Source: Vibrio cortegadensis (GTDB taxonomy: Bacteria; Pseudomonadota; Gammaproteobacteria; Enterobacterales; Vibrionaceae). From it: a stretch of 64,000 nucleotides of DNA. Both the position numbers and the translations under genes were made by a program. The notes beneath the pieces were generated by a model. The model was given only the letters and a program-made list of their open reading frames with translations. It did no database searches and had not been told where the DNA came from. Where the stretch lies: assembly GCF_024347395.1 (NCBI RefSeq), contig NZ_AP025472.1, positions 620,001 through 684,000 on the forward strand, written 5' to 3'. Numbering within the stretch: the stretch's first letter is position 1; each line of letters begins with the position of its first letter. This document shows positions 15,973 to 23,516 of the stretch, in pieces.

Positions 15973-17658
15973 TTATTCTTCCCATACAACAAGCTTATCC
16001 TTTGGCCAGTTATGACCAATTTCATGGTATTTCTGCTCCAAAACATGACGCTTAATTTTTAATGTCGGGGTGAGAACGCCATTTTCGATACTCCAAGGTT
16101 CCTTGATCATCAATACGCCTTTAATTTTTTCATGCGAAGCGAGCTTGGTATTCATTTTTTCGATAACTCGTCGAGAGGTTTTTTCATAACGAGCTCGATC
16201 AAAATTTGGGAAATCATGAGGAACGACAAGTAAAATCGGGCCAGGTAGACCAAGACCAATTAAGCACATCATCTCGACACGGCTGTATTCAAAGAGCTTA
16301 TTCTCAATAGGAACAGGTGCTACAAACTTCCCTTTCGCTGTTTTGAAGGTGTCTTTTTTACGACCTCTGATCGTTAGATAGCCCTCGTTATCAATGGACC
16401 CGATATCACCAGTATGCAACCAACCCTCATTATCAAATGACTCTTTAGTCGCGATGTCATTTTTGTAGTAGCCAGAGAATAGTCCATTGCCTCGAACCAT
16501 AATTTCATCATCACCAGCAATTTTTAATTCGATTCCAGGGCCAGCGCTTCCAACGGTACCAATCTTTTCTGCTCGGTATGGGAAGTTAAGCGTGCTATAG
16601 GCAAACGACTCGGTCATTCCCCAGGCTTCTGAGATATGTAAACCGATGCTTTCATACCACTCTAGTAGCGCTGGAGATACTGGTGCTGAGCCACACCCAA
16701 GTACTCGAGCTTGATCAAGCCCTAATCCATCAGCCAGTTTTTTCTTGATGATAGAATTAATGAAAGGGATCTTCATCAGAATATTCAGCTTACGTTGAGG
16801 CAGTTTATCTTGGATACGCTGTTGGAACAGAGTCCATAAACGAGGTACTGAGATAAACAGTGTAGGGCGTTGCATTTTTACATCTTCAATAAAGGTATCA
16901 AGAGACTCAGGGAATGCGGTTTGAACGCCTCCCATGATTGATGACCCAAAGATATAGACTCGTTCAGTAATATGAGCGAGAGGTAAATATGAGAACAAAC
17001 GGTCATTAGGCTGAATGCCGATATGGTTAATGAGTTGCTGAACGGACCATGCAAAGGCTCCATAAGTTAGCATTGCCCCTTTAGGGACGCCTGAGGTGCC
17101 AGATGTATAAACCAGCGACATGAGTTTGTCATCATGATGTTGCGGGCGAAACTCACTTGGAGCGTGTTGCTTCATTAGCTCACTAAATTGGTATTGACAG
17201 TTTGGAGCACTATCATATGGCAGAGCAATACTGATCAAATCAGGCAAGTTCGCAAGGACTTGTTGGGTGGCCTTTGCATCATCGAGTTTTCCTGCAAGCA
17301 GAATTTTACTTTCACTATGGGTTAAGCAGTACTCAACAGTATCTGCTCCTGCTGTGGGGAAAATAGGGACGCTGACATAGTCACCTAGCATCATAGCGAG
17401 ATCACTGATAAACCACTCAGCACAGTTCTTTGATATGAGGGCTATCTTATCGCCGGGTTTAGCACCTAAATCTTGCAAAGCAGAGACTAATTTAAGTGCC
17501 TGTTCTGCGACGTCTGAATAGGTATACTCGACGAATTGACGATTGATAATCTGCTTTAGATAGACCTCATCAGGGCGTTCCTGTGCCCATTTCAAGATCA
17601 TTTCATTCGGTAGCGGGAGAGCGCAAGTTGTTGTGCTTAACTTGTTAGGCTGATTCAT
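15973..17658 (-). CDS. Long-chain fatty acid--CoA ligase
   Basis: A 561-residue member of the adenylate-forming (ANL) superfamily that should activate fatty acids to acyl-CoA through an acyl-AMP. The P-loop YTSGTSGVPKGAM spans about 184-196; WGMTESFAYST is the A5-type motif; GWLHTGDIGSI and GRKKDTFKTAKGKFVAP supply the hinge and C-terminal lysine regions. No signal peptide is seen. It differs from the canonical fadD but matches a second acyl-CoA synthetase found near radA and EF-G in vibrios. Chain-length preference cannot be told from sequence. It is transcribed alone, upstream of a 153-nt gap. Confidence 0.88.
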   Translation of the reverse strand: MNQPNKLSTTTCALPLPNEMILKWAQERPDEVYLKQIINRQFVEYTYSDVAEQALKLVSALQDLGAKPGDKIALISKNCAEWFISDLAMMLGDYVSVPIFPTAGADTVEYCLTHSESKILLAGKLDDAKATQQVLANLPDLISIALPYDSAPNCQYQFSELMKQHAPSEFRPQHHDDKLMSLVYTSGTSGVPKGAMLTYGAFAWSVQQLINHIGIQPNDRLFSYLPLAHITERVYIFGSSIMGGVQTAFPESLDTFIEDVKMQRPTLFISVPRLWTLFQQRIQDKLPQRKLNILMKIPFINSIIKKKLADGLGLDQARVLGCGSAPVSPALLEWYESIGLHISEAWGMTESFAYSTLNFPYRAEKIGTVGSAGPGIELKIAGDDEIMVRGNGLFSGYYKNDIATKESFDNEGWLHTGDIGSIDNEGYLTIRGRKKDTFKTAKGKFVAPVPIENKLFEYSRVEMMCLIGLGLPGPILLVVPHDFPNFDRARYEKTSRRVIEKMNTKLASHEKIKGVLMIKEPWSIENGVLTPTLKIKRHVLEQKYHEIGHNWPKDKLVVWEE

Positions 17659-17811
17659 TGTCTAACTCCATGTTATTGGCAACGATTATATTGTTATTAT
17701 GTTAATTTCTTGTTAATTCTAGCATGTAACCATCACAAGGGAAAAGCGGATCTACTGTTTAATGTCGAGAAATCATAGCTATAGCGATGAACGCTGGTAG
17801 AAATAAATTCA

Positions 17812-18558
17812 TTAGTGATTCGTCCTAAAAGTACCCGGACTCATACCTGTTTTCTTTTTAAAAATGCGAGAAAAATAGGAGACATCCTTGTAACCACATT
17901 GATATGCAATAAAGGATATTTTGATTTTTCGATCTGAAATGAGCATTTTTTTTGCGTTGTTGATTCTTTTATTACAGACATAATCACGAAAGCTAATACC
18001 TACAACCTTATGAAATAACTTAGAAAAATAAGTAACAGAATAATGACATTGTTTGGCAATATCATCTTCTTTGATCACTTTATCTAGATTGTCTTCCACG
18101 TAACGTAGAATACTAATAATCTCTTTACCAACATTATTTTTTATGATTAAAGGCTCATCTTTTACCTGTTCTAGTACTTCTCGATGTGAATCAAAACTTA
18201 AATGTACCTTCAGGGTAAAATCTTGGAGCCATGAATTAAAATTGTCACTATCGACAGATATCTGGCTATAGATAACACTATGGTTAAATAGCTCTTTATT
18301 TACTCTTCCTTGATACAACACAATTAGATTTTTACCTAAGTTCTGGGCGATTTTTTGCGCTACCAATAAAAGCGGGTAATTTGACGCTTCATCCAAAAAA
18401 AAGAAAGAAAACTGAACATTGGGTTCGCTGAGTATTGATACGTCATCATTATGTTCTTTTAAATTAAAATAAAATTTTAATTCATTAAAAACATCATGTG
18501 GTAATTGAGACAAAGGTTTTCCTAACCAATGGCCAGTTCGTTGCACATCCATATGCAT
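17812..18558 (-). CDS. AraC family transcriptional regulator
   Basis: A 248-residue regulator whose last 100 residues form the AraC/XylS double helix-turn-helix: ILRYVEDNLDKVIKEDDIA, then YFSKLFHKVVG, and CGYKDVSYFSRIFKKKTGMSP. The N-terminal 145 residues match no sensor domain I recognise; FFFLDEASNYPLLLVAQKI looks like a globular fold. It is transcribed divergently from the Flp pilin genes with 173 nt between them, so it probably controls the tad operon. The start is either M1 (18558) or M3 (18552). The gene is AT-rich like the adjacent pilin genes, suggesting they move as a unit. Confidence 0.85.
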   Translation of the reverse strand: MHMDVQRTGHWLGKPLSQLPHDVFNELKFYFNLKEHNDDVSILSEPNVQFSFFFLDEASNYPLLLVAQKIAQNLGKNLIVLYQGRVNKELFNHSVIYSQISVDSDNFNSWLQDFTLKVHLSFDSHREVLEQVKDEPLIIKNNVGKEIISILRYVEDNLDKVIKEDDIAKQCHYSVTYFSKLFHKVVGISFRDYVCNKRINNAKKMLISDRKIKISFIAYQCGYKDVSYFSRIFKKKTGMSPGTFRTNH

Positions 18559-18731
18559 AAAGTATCCAATTATTTTCTTAAACCAAAAGTATTAAATTCG
18601 TTCTTATAGTTAGAGTAGAAGTTGTGCGGAAAAGTGCAAGAACATAACAAAAAAGTCCTAACCGTTATTGATAATAATATCTAAATTTAAAAAGCAATCG
18701 GAATGAAGTTGCATTGGAAGGAGACCAAATA

Positions 18732-18896
18732 ATGAATAAATTTATTACGAACTGCAAAGCATTTATGCAAGATGAAGAAGGGTTAACCGTTGTCGAGTAT
18801 GTTGTTGGTGCAGGGTTATTAGTTGCTGCATTATCAGTGATTTTTGGACAGTTTGGTACCACGTTGAATACTAAATTGAATGCTGCAATTAGCTAG
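18732..18896 (+). CDS. flp: Flp type IVb pilin, first copy
   Basis: A 54-residue prepilin. The leader MNKFITNCKAFMQDEEG ends at the Gly cleavage site, and the mature chain begins LTVVEYVVGAGLL with the Glu-Tyr pair diagnostic of Flp pilins, followed by one hydrophobic segment. The prepilin peptidase should cut after Gly17. AAGGAG at 18717-18722 serves the ATG at 18732; an in-frame ATG at 18714 would lie inside that ribosome binding site and is rejected. It is the first gene of the pilus operon. Confidence 0.95.
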   Translation: MNKFITNCKAFMQDEEGLTVVEYVVGAGLLVAALSVIFGQFGTTLNTKLNAAIS

Positions 18897-18930
18897 AATA
18901 TAACTAATAGATAAGGCTTAAGGGCTTATT

Positions 18931-19095
18931 ATGAAAAGACTATTAACTCATATTAAAATATTTTTTGATGATGAGGAAGGCTTAACTATTGTTGAATACG
19001 TGGTAGGAGCTGGTCTTTTGGTGGTAGCTCTTGGTGCCTTTTTTATTAATTATTCTACAATATTAACAGATAAGTTTGAACGTGTAATAAGCTAG
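18931..19095 (+). CDS. flp: Flp type IVb pilin, second copy
   Basis: A second 54-residue Flp prepilin that is easily missed because of its size. It starts MKRLLTHIKIFFDDEEG, the cleavage site, and the mature part begins LTIVEYVVGAGLL. It keeps the Glu-Tyr motif and hydrophobic helix, but its tail (INYSTILTDKFERVIS) differs from the first copy, so the two pilins are paralogues rather than identical duplicates. It lies 34 nt after the first copy and 15 nt before tadV. Its ribosome binding site (AAGGGC region) is weaker than that of copy one, so it may be the minor pilin. Confidence 0.93.
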   Translation: MKRLLTHIKIFFDDEEGLTIVEYVVGAGLLVVALGAFFINYSTILTDKFERVIS

Positions 19096-19110
19096 TAGGT
19101 GAATGTTAAT

Positions 19111-19626
19111 ATGTCAACATACATGTCAATTATTATTTGGAGTGTTTATTTTATTATTGCCATTTGGGATTTGAGAGATAATAAGATACCTAATAAATTA
19201 TTATTATTGTTGTTATGTGTGTCATTTGTTAATAATTTATATTATTCAGTCAGTTATGTTCATTTTTTGGAATATTTCTACGCTGGGATGATATTCTTTT
19301 TAGGTGGCCTACTTTTATATTTCATACATGCAATGGCCCCTGGTGATGTAAAGATGCTAGGGGTTGTAGGTTTTTCTGTCGGTTTAGATAACTTATCTAG
19401 CGTTGCTTATTGGATAGGCGTTTCCACAGTAATTATAGGTTTACTTTACGGATTATTTAGCATGAGTGATAGATTGAATTCTGTTAGTGATATGTACCAT
19501 CGATATAAACTAATACTTCTTTCTGCTAATTCTATCTCGGGGGGGGCTGAGCATTACTCTAACAAATTAAGAATGCCATTTGCGCCCGTTGTTGTTATTG
19601 GGTTAGCACTACATAGCTATTTCTAA
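19111..19626 (+). CDS. tadV: Prepilin peptidase of the tad locus
   Basis: A 171-residue type IV prepilin peptidase (CpaA/TadV type) that should process the Flp prepilins and TadE/F-like pseudopilins. The aspartyl protease pair is D20 in WDLRDNKIPNK and D79 in APGDVKMLG. It has about five or six hydrophobic segments and lacks the N-methylation domain, as usual for TadV. The ATG at 19111 is preferred because AGGTG at 19097-19101 is well spaced; a GTG at 19099 would sit inside that sequence. The gene is very AT-rich and contains a run of eight G residues (19539-19546, codons 143-146), discussed in the findings. Confidence 0.9.
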   Translation: MSTYMSIIIWSVYFIIAIWDLRDNKIPNKLLLLLLCVSFVNNLYYSVSYVHFLEYFYAGMIFFLGGLLLYFIHAMAPGDVKMLGVVGFSVGLDNLSSVAYWIGVSTVIIGLLYGLFSMSDRLNSVSDMYHRYKLILLSANSISGGAEHYSNKLRMPFAPVVVIGLALHSYF

Positions 19627-19643
19627 TTAGAGAAGGGGTCTCT

Positions 19644-20993
19644 ATGGAAATGAATATTAAATCAGGACATAAGGACGATCTGACACCGCAAGCTGCTGCG
19701 CCTAAAGTGCCAACCTCTTTTGATGCTCTCAATATTCCTCAAGTCGTGATCGAGAATCTCCTCATTAAGCAATTAGCTGCTTATCCAAAATCTGATATTT
19801 TAGCTCTCACTCGTTTAATGGGTATAAATAGCCACATGATTGAAACCTTGATCGCTGTGTTAAGGAAAAAATCGTTTGTCGAAGTGTTTCAGGCGGCCAG
19901 TGAAACTTTTGCCTCTCAAAGTAACTCTGGTCATGTGCGATATGCTTTATCAGAGCAAGGAATGCAAGAAGCGGACACTGCTTTTAAGAAAGATGCCTAC
20001 TTAGGCCCAACGCCAGTCTCTCTTGGTGATTATGATCGAATGGTGAAGGAACAAGACGTTCGAGCTCATTTAGTCACAAGAGGCGATGTGACTAGTGCAT
20101 TAAGTGATGTTTATGGTGCTGAACGCATGGTCTCTGTTCTTGGTCCTGCAATAAATTCAGGTCGGGCACTGCTTCTCTACGGGGATGCGGGAACAGGGAA
20201 AACGTATGTTGCAACTCGTTTACTTAACTCTCTGAACACCTCTGTTTATATTCCTTATGCCGTATACGCGGCAGGAAATATCATTAAAGTTTTTTCTCCG
20301 CAACATCATAAAAGAGTGGATAGCAACCATATCAATGACTCTATCTCTTTTAAATCTCAATATGATAAGCGTTGGGTGTTGAGTGAGCGTCCCAGTATTC
20401 AAGTGGGAGGTGAGCTCACTATGGATATGCTGGAAGTTAATCATACCGAACACAACCGAGTTTGGATGGCACCGCTTCAAATGATGGCGAATAACGGCAT
20501 ATTCATTATTGATGATTTAGGTCGTCAACCGATGCCAGTTGATACGCTACTGAATCGCTGGATTGTTCCTATGGAGTATTTCTTCGATTACTTGTCGCTT
20601 CCTAATGGGCAACAAATATCCATCCCATTCATTCTCACTTTAGCTTTTTCAACAAATTTAAAGCCAGAGACGATCGCCGACCCTGCATTTTTGCGTCGTC
20701 TAGGTTACAAGATTCAGTTTAATCCACTCAAAGAGGATGAATACCAAGCCTTATGGGAGTTAATGGCACAAGGTAAGTTATTAACTCTAGAACATGATTT
20801 ATTTAAACCATTACTACAACTGCATCGTCAACATAATGTGGGTTATTACCCATGCCTACCTAAGGATATTGTAGGTATCAGCAAGGATATTATTGCATTC
20901 GAAGAGACAGACCCTGTGATCACTCCAACGATATTAGAGCGTGCTTGGGAAGTCTACTTTACTGCCGATGGCAAAGGAGGAGGTGCAAGATGA
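19644..20993 (+). CDS. AAA+ ATPase of the tad locus
   Basis: A 449-residue AAA+ protein. Walker A is GDAGTGKT at 180-187, Walker B IFIIDDLG at 286-293, a sensor-1 Asn sits in FSTN at 335-338, and arginine-finger candidates lie in DPAFLRRLGYKI. The N-terminal 150 residues form a helical region with an IENLLIKQL element and match no domain I know. AAA+ proteins of this kind are sometimes annotated as ATPases associated with Flp pilus assembly, but they are not part of the classic tad gene set. It sits between tadV and rcpC, and its stop overlaps the rcpC start (ATGA). A chaperone or remodelling role in pilus assembly is inference. Confidence 0.75.
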   Translation: MEMNIKSGHKDDLTPQAAAPKVPTSFDALNIPQVVIENLLIKQLAAYPKSDILALTRLMGINSHMIETLIAVLRKKSFVEVFQAASETFASQSNSGHVRYALSEQGMQEADTAFKKDAYLGPTPVSLGDYDRMVKEQDVRAHLVTRGDVTSALSDVYGAERMVSVLGPAINSGRALLLYGDAGTGKTYVATRLLNSLNTSVYIPYAVYAAGNIIKVFSPQHHKRVDSNHINDSISFKSQYDKRWVLSERPSIQVGGELTMDMLEVNHTEHNRVWMAPLQMMANNGIFIIDDLGRQPMPVDTLLNRWIVPMEYFFDYLSLPNGQQISIPFILTLAFSTNLKPETIADPAFLRRLGYKIQFNPLKEDEYQALWELMAQGKLLTLEHDLFKPLLQLHRQHNVGYYPCLPKDIVGISKDIIAFEETDPVITPTILERAWEVYFTADGKGGGAR

Positions 20994-21736
20994 ACAGAAA
21001 TCAGGTCATTTTATTGTTTTTATTGTCGATTATCTTTGGCTTGGCAGCAGTGTTTTTTGCTAAGCAATGGATGGATAGGCAGTCACAGCCACAAACCGAA
21101 GTGGAAGTCGTATTACGTGAGCCTGTGATCATCGCAGCACAAGAGATCCCGGCGGGAACGGTGATTGAAGATCAACACCTTACCACTAAGTTGCTAGAGG
21201 AAGATTGGCGCAACGAATATCAATATACTGAAGCTACTGAGTTACTAGGACAAGTTGCCGCCACCTCCATCTATTCTGGGGAAATCGTGAATACTCAAAG
21301 GATGTCGGTCGGTGCTGAAGGTTCCGCTCTTGCCTCATTAATTCCTGAAACGAAACGAGCGGTGACTATTCGTGTAAATGACGTGATTGGTGTAGCGGGT
21401 TTCTTATTACCGGGTAATAAAGTGGATATTCTTAATACGATTTCGTACGGCAAAGGATCAGCGAATACCGTGACGGTTTTGAAAGATATCAAAGTATTAG
21501 CGGTCGATCAGACAGCAAGAAGTAAAGAAAACAAGCCGATTATCGTTCGAGCGGTGACATTGGAAGTTTCACCGAAAGAGGCGGAAAAATTATTAACGGC
21601 GAAGAGTAAAGGAGAGATCCAACTCACGTTGCGTAACCCACATGAGCCGAAAGAAAAAGTGGTGCGTCGCTATGTATCTCCTAGTGTCACCATCATCAAA
21701 GGGACACAGTCTTCCAATGTTCGAGTCAGGGATTGA
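20990..21736 (+). CDS. rcpC: Flp pilus assembly protein CpaB/RcpC
   Basis: A 248-residue periplasmic protein anchored by an N-terminal segment (residues 6-22, LLFLLSIIFGLAAVFFA). It contains a SAF domain (REPVIIAAQEIPAGTVIEDQHL) and the RcpC/CpaB domain with ETKRAVTIRVNDVIGVAGFLLPGNKVDIL. CpaB works with the secretin and is thought to bind peptidoglycan or gate the pore. The start at 20990 overlaps the preceding stop and follows AGGAGG, so an apparent upstream extension is rejected. Translational coupling to the AAA+ gene is clear. Confidence 0.92.
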   Translation: MNRNQVILLFLLSIIFGLAAVFFAKQWMDRQSQPQTEVEVVLREPVIIAAQEIPAGTVIEDQHLTTKLLEEDWRNEYQYTEATELLGQVAATSIYSGEIVNTQRMSVGAEGSALASLIPETKRAVTIRVNDVIGVAGFLLPGNKVDILNTISYGKGSANTVTVLKDIKVLAVDQTARSKENKPIIVRAVTLEVSPKEAEKLLTAKSKGEIQLTLRNPHEPKEKVVRRYVSPSVTIIKGTQSSNVRVRD

Positions 21737-21744
21737 GGTGATAC

Positions 21745-23211
21745 ATGAAGAAAATAATCATAATTGTATTCGTGTGGTTGATAAGCAGTTTTGCCGTTAT
21801 GGCATCTACACAGACAGGGAAAGTAGTCAAAGTCCCTCATCATAAATCAACACATGTTGAATTATCAGGTAAAGCAAAACGTGTCTCGTTAGGAGATCCT
21901 GAAGTACTCGATATCGTCATGCTTAAGTCTGATGAATTGTTTCTAATCGGTAAGAAGTTAGGTTCCACCAATTTAATGGCTTGGGATAGCCGTGGACAAC
22001 TGATTGAGTCAATAAATATTGAAGTGACTCATGACCTTAATAGCTTAAAAGCAAAGCTTTACGAATTCTTACCAGATGAAACCGTCGAAGTTCATAGTGC
22101 TCAAAATAGGTTGATTTTAAGTGGCCAGGTGAGCTCCCAAGAGAAGATGAATGTTGCTTTGCGGGTTGCTGAAACTTATGCATCAGGCCAAGAAGCGGAT
22201 GCGGCGAAAAGTTCTCTTAGCGTACAGACGCAACAGACAGGAATCATCAACTTGATGTCTATCGGTGGTGCGCAGCAGGTCATGCTAGAAGTGACGGTAG
22301 CAGAAGTTCAACGTAGCCTTGTTCGTCGTTTTGATGCCAGTTTTCATTTCTTTGAACAGAACGGGAATTTCTCATGGGGCGGAACGTCTGGTGGTGGGAT
22401 CCTCGATGATATTGGCGGCTCTGTTGGGCCTATTTTTAACAATCCAACCGTGACTAAAACGGGAATCTTAGGGGCATTTGTTGATGGCGATACGCTGTTC
22501 ACGTTTGCTCTTGATATGGCTAAGCAGAGTGGTGTGGCAAAAGTGTTAGCGGAACCGAACTTAACGGCATTAAGCGGTTCTAAAGCTGAGTTTTTAGCTG
22601 GGGGAGAGTTCCCAATACCAGTGCCTGATGATGATGGGATTACCATTGAATACAAAGAATATGGGGTCGGCCTTAAGTTTATACCTACCGTTCTTAGTGA
22701 TAAAAAAATCAACTTAAATTTAGCGGTAGATGTCAGTGAGATTGCTAGCGCAAATAGTCTTACCTTGTCACCAAATGGCACCAATGGGACCTATTACATT
22801 CCTCCGATTACCCGTCGTAGTGCCTCATCAACTTTAGAGCTAGCCGATGGGCAAACCATTGGTATTGCTGGTCTACTTAGTGAAAATGTTCGTGATGCTT
22901 CGAATAAAATGCCAGGCTTTGGGGATATTCCAGTATTGGGCCAATTGTTCAATAGCCAAGAGTACATTTCTGGCGAAACGGAACTGGTTATTCTAGTCAC
23001 ACCTCGATTAGCGGCTCCAATTGATCGAAATAAAATCACCTTACCCACCGACGCATTTGTTAACCCTACCGACCTGAAATACTACTTGCTGGGAATGGGC
23101 GCATACATCGATTCATCGGTTAAACCTTCAGTAAATCAAGCGCCTTCAGATCCTGAGTTCTTGGATAATAGTCAAGGTGGCTCAGAAGGTTCATTTGGAC
23201 ACAGTTTATAG
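21745..23211 (+). CDS. rcpA: Flp pilus secretin RcpA/CpaC
   Basis: A 488-residue outer-membrane secretin. A signal peptide (MKKIIIIVFVWLISSFAVMA) is followed by the type II/III secretion N-domain (VELSGKAKRVSLGDPEVLDIV), a BON-like segment (about 85-150), and the secretin core with VAKVLAEPNLTALSG, FLAGGEFPIPV and the C-terminal DIPVLGQLFNSQEYISGETELVILVTPRL. It forms the pore through which the Flp pilus leaves the cell. It starts 8 nt after rcpC. The last 70 residues lack known motifs. Confidence 0.95.
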   Translation: MKKIIIIVFVWLISSFAVMASTQTGKVVKVPHHKSTHVELSGKAKRVSLGDPEVLDIVMLKSDELFLIGKKLGSTNLMAWDSRGQLIESINIEVTHDLNSLKAKLYEFLPDETVEVHSAQNRLILSGQVSSQEKMNVALRVAETYASGQEADAAKSSLSVQTQQTGIINLMSIGGAQQVMLEVTVAEVQRSLVRRFDASFHFFEQNGNFSWGGTSGGGILDDIGGSVGPIFNNPTVTKTGILGAFVDGDTLFTFALDMAKQSGVAKVLAEPNLTALSGSKAEFLAGGEFPIPVPDDDGITIEYKEYGVGLKFIPTVLSDKKINLNLAVDVSEIASANSLTLSPNGTNGTYYIPPITRRSASSTLELADGQTIGIAGLLSENVRDASNKMPGFGDIPVLGQLFNSQEYISGETELVILVTPRLAAPIDRNKITLPTDAFVNPTDLKYYLLGMGAYIDSSVKPSVNQAPSDPEFLDNSQGGSEGSFGHSL

Positions 23212-23220
23212 GAGAGGATG

Positions 23221-23484
23221 ATGAAAAATATAATGTTAGTGACCACTTCTCTGCTTTGTTTAACCAGCTTGATTGGTTGTGCAAATGACGCACCTTTAGG
23301 TAGCCATGTGGCCCAGTTAAAGCAAGAGCAAATTTATAACAAACAAGCGACAGAGGAAAACATGGGGGTTATCCCTACTGGTAGTGGTGAAAGAATGGAA
23401 GGCGCATATCACGTCTATACTGGTAAGAAGGGTGACAGTTTAGCGGGTTCTGATAGCCAGTTTATCGAAGGGTTTAGCCAATAG
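23221..23484 (+). CDS. Small lipoprotein of the tad locus
   Basis: An 87-residue predicted lipoprotein with signal MKNIMLVTTSLLCLTSLIGC, lipobox LIGC and lipidated Cys20. The remaining 67 residues are hydrophilic, with no domain I recognise. It occupies the position of rcpB behind the secretin gene, but it is shorter than typical RcpB and I see no similarity, so a pilotin or secretin-assembly role is only inferred. Tandem ATGs occur at 23218 and 23221; the second is better spaced from GGAG at 23211-23214. Confidence 0.8.
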   Translation: MKNIMLVTTSLLCLTSLIGCANDAPLGSHVAQLKQEQIYNKQATEENMGVIPTGSGERMEGAYHVYTGKKGDSLAGSDSQFIEGFSQ

Positions 23485-23516
23485 GTTTTCTGGTCTACGA
23501 TCTCTAAGGATTTATC

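Noticed and set aside
22344..22784. 146-codon open frame antisense to the secretin gene
   Set aside because: It lies fully inside rcpA on the other strand, with low-complexity translation; the secretin motifs prove the sense frame.
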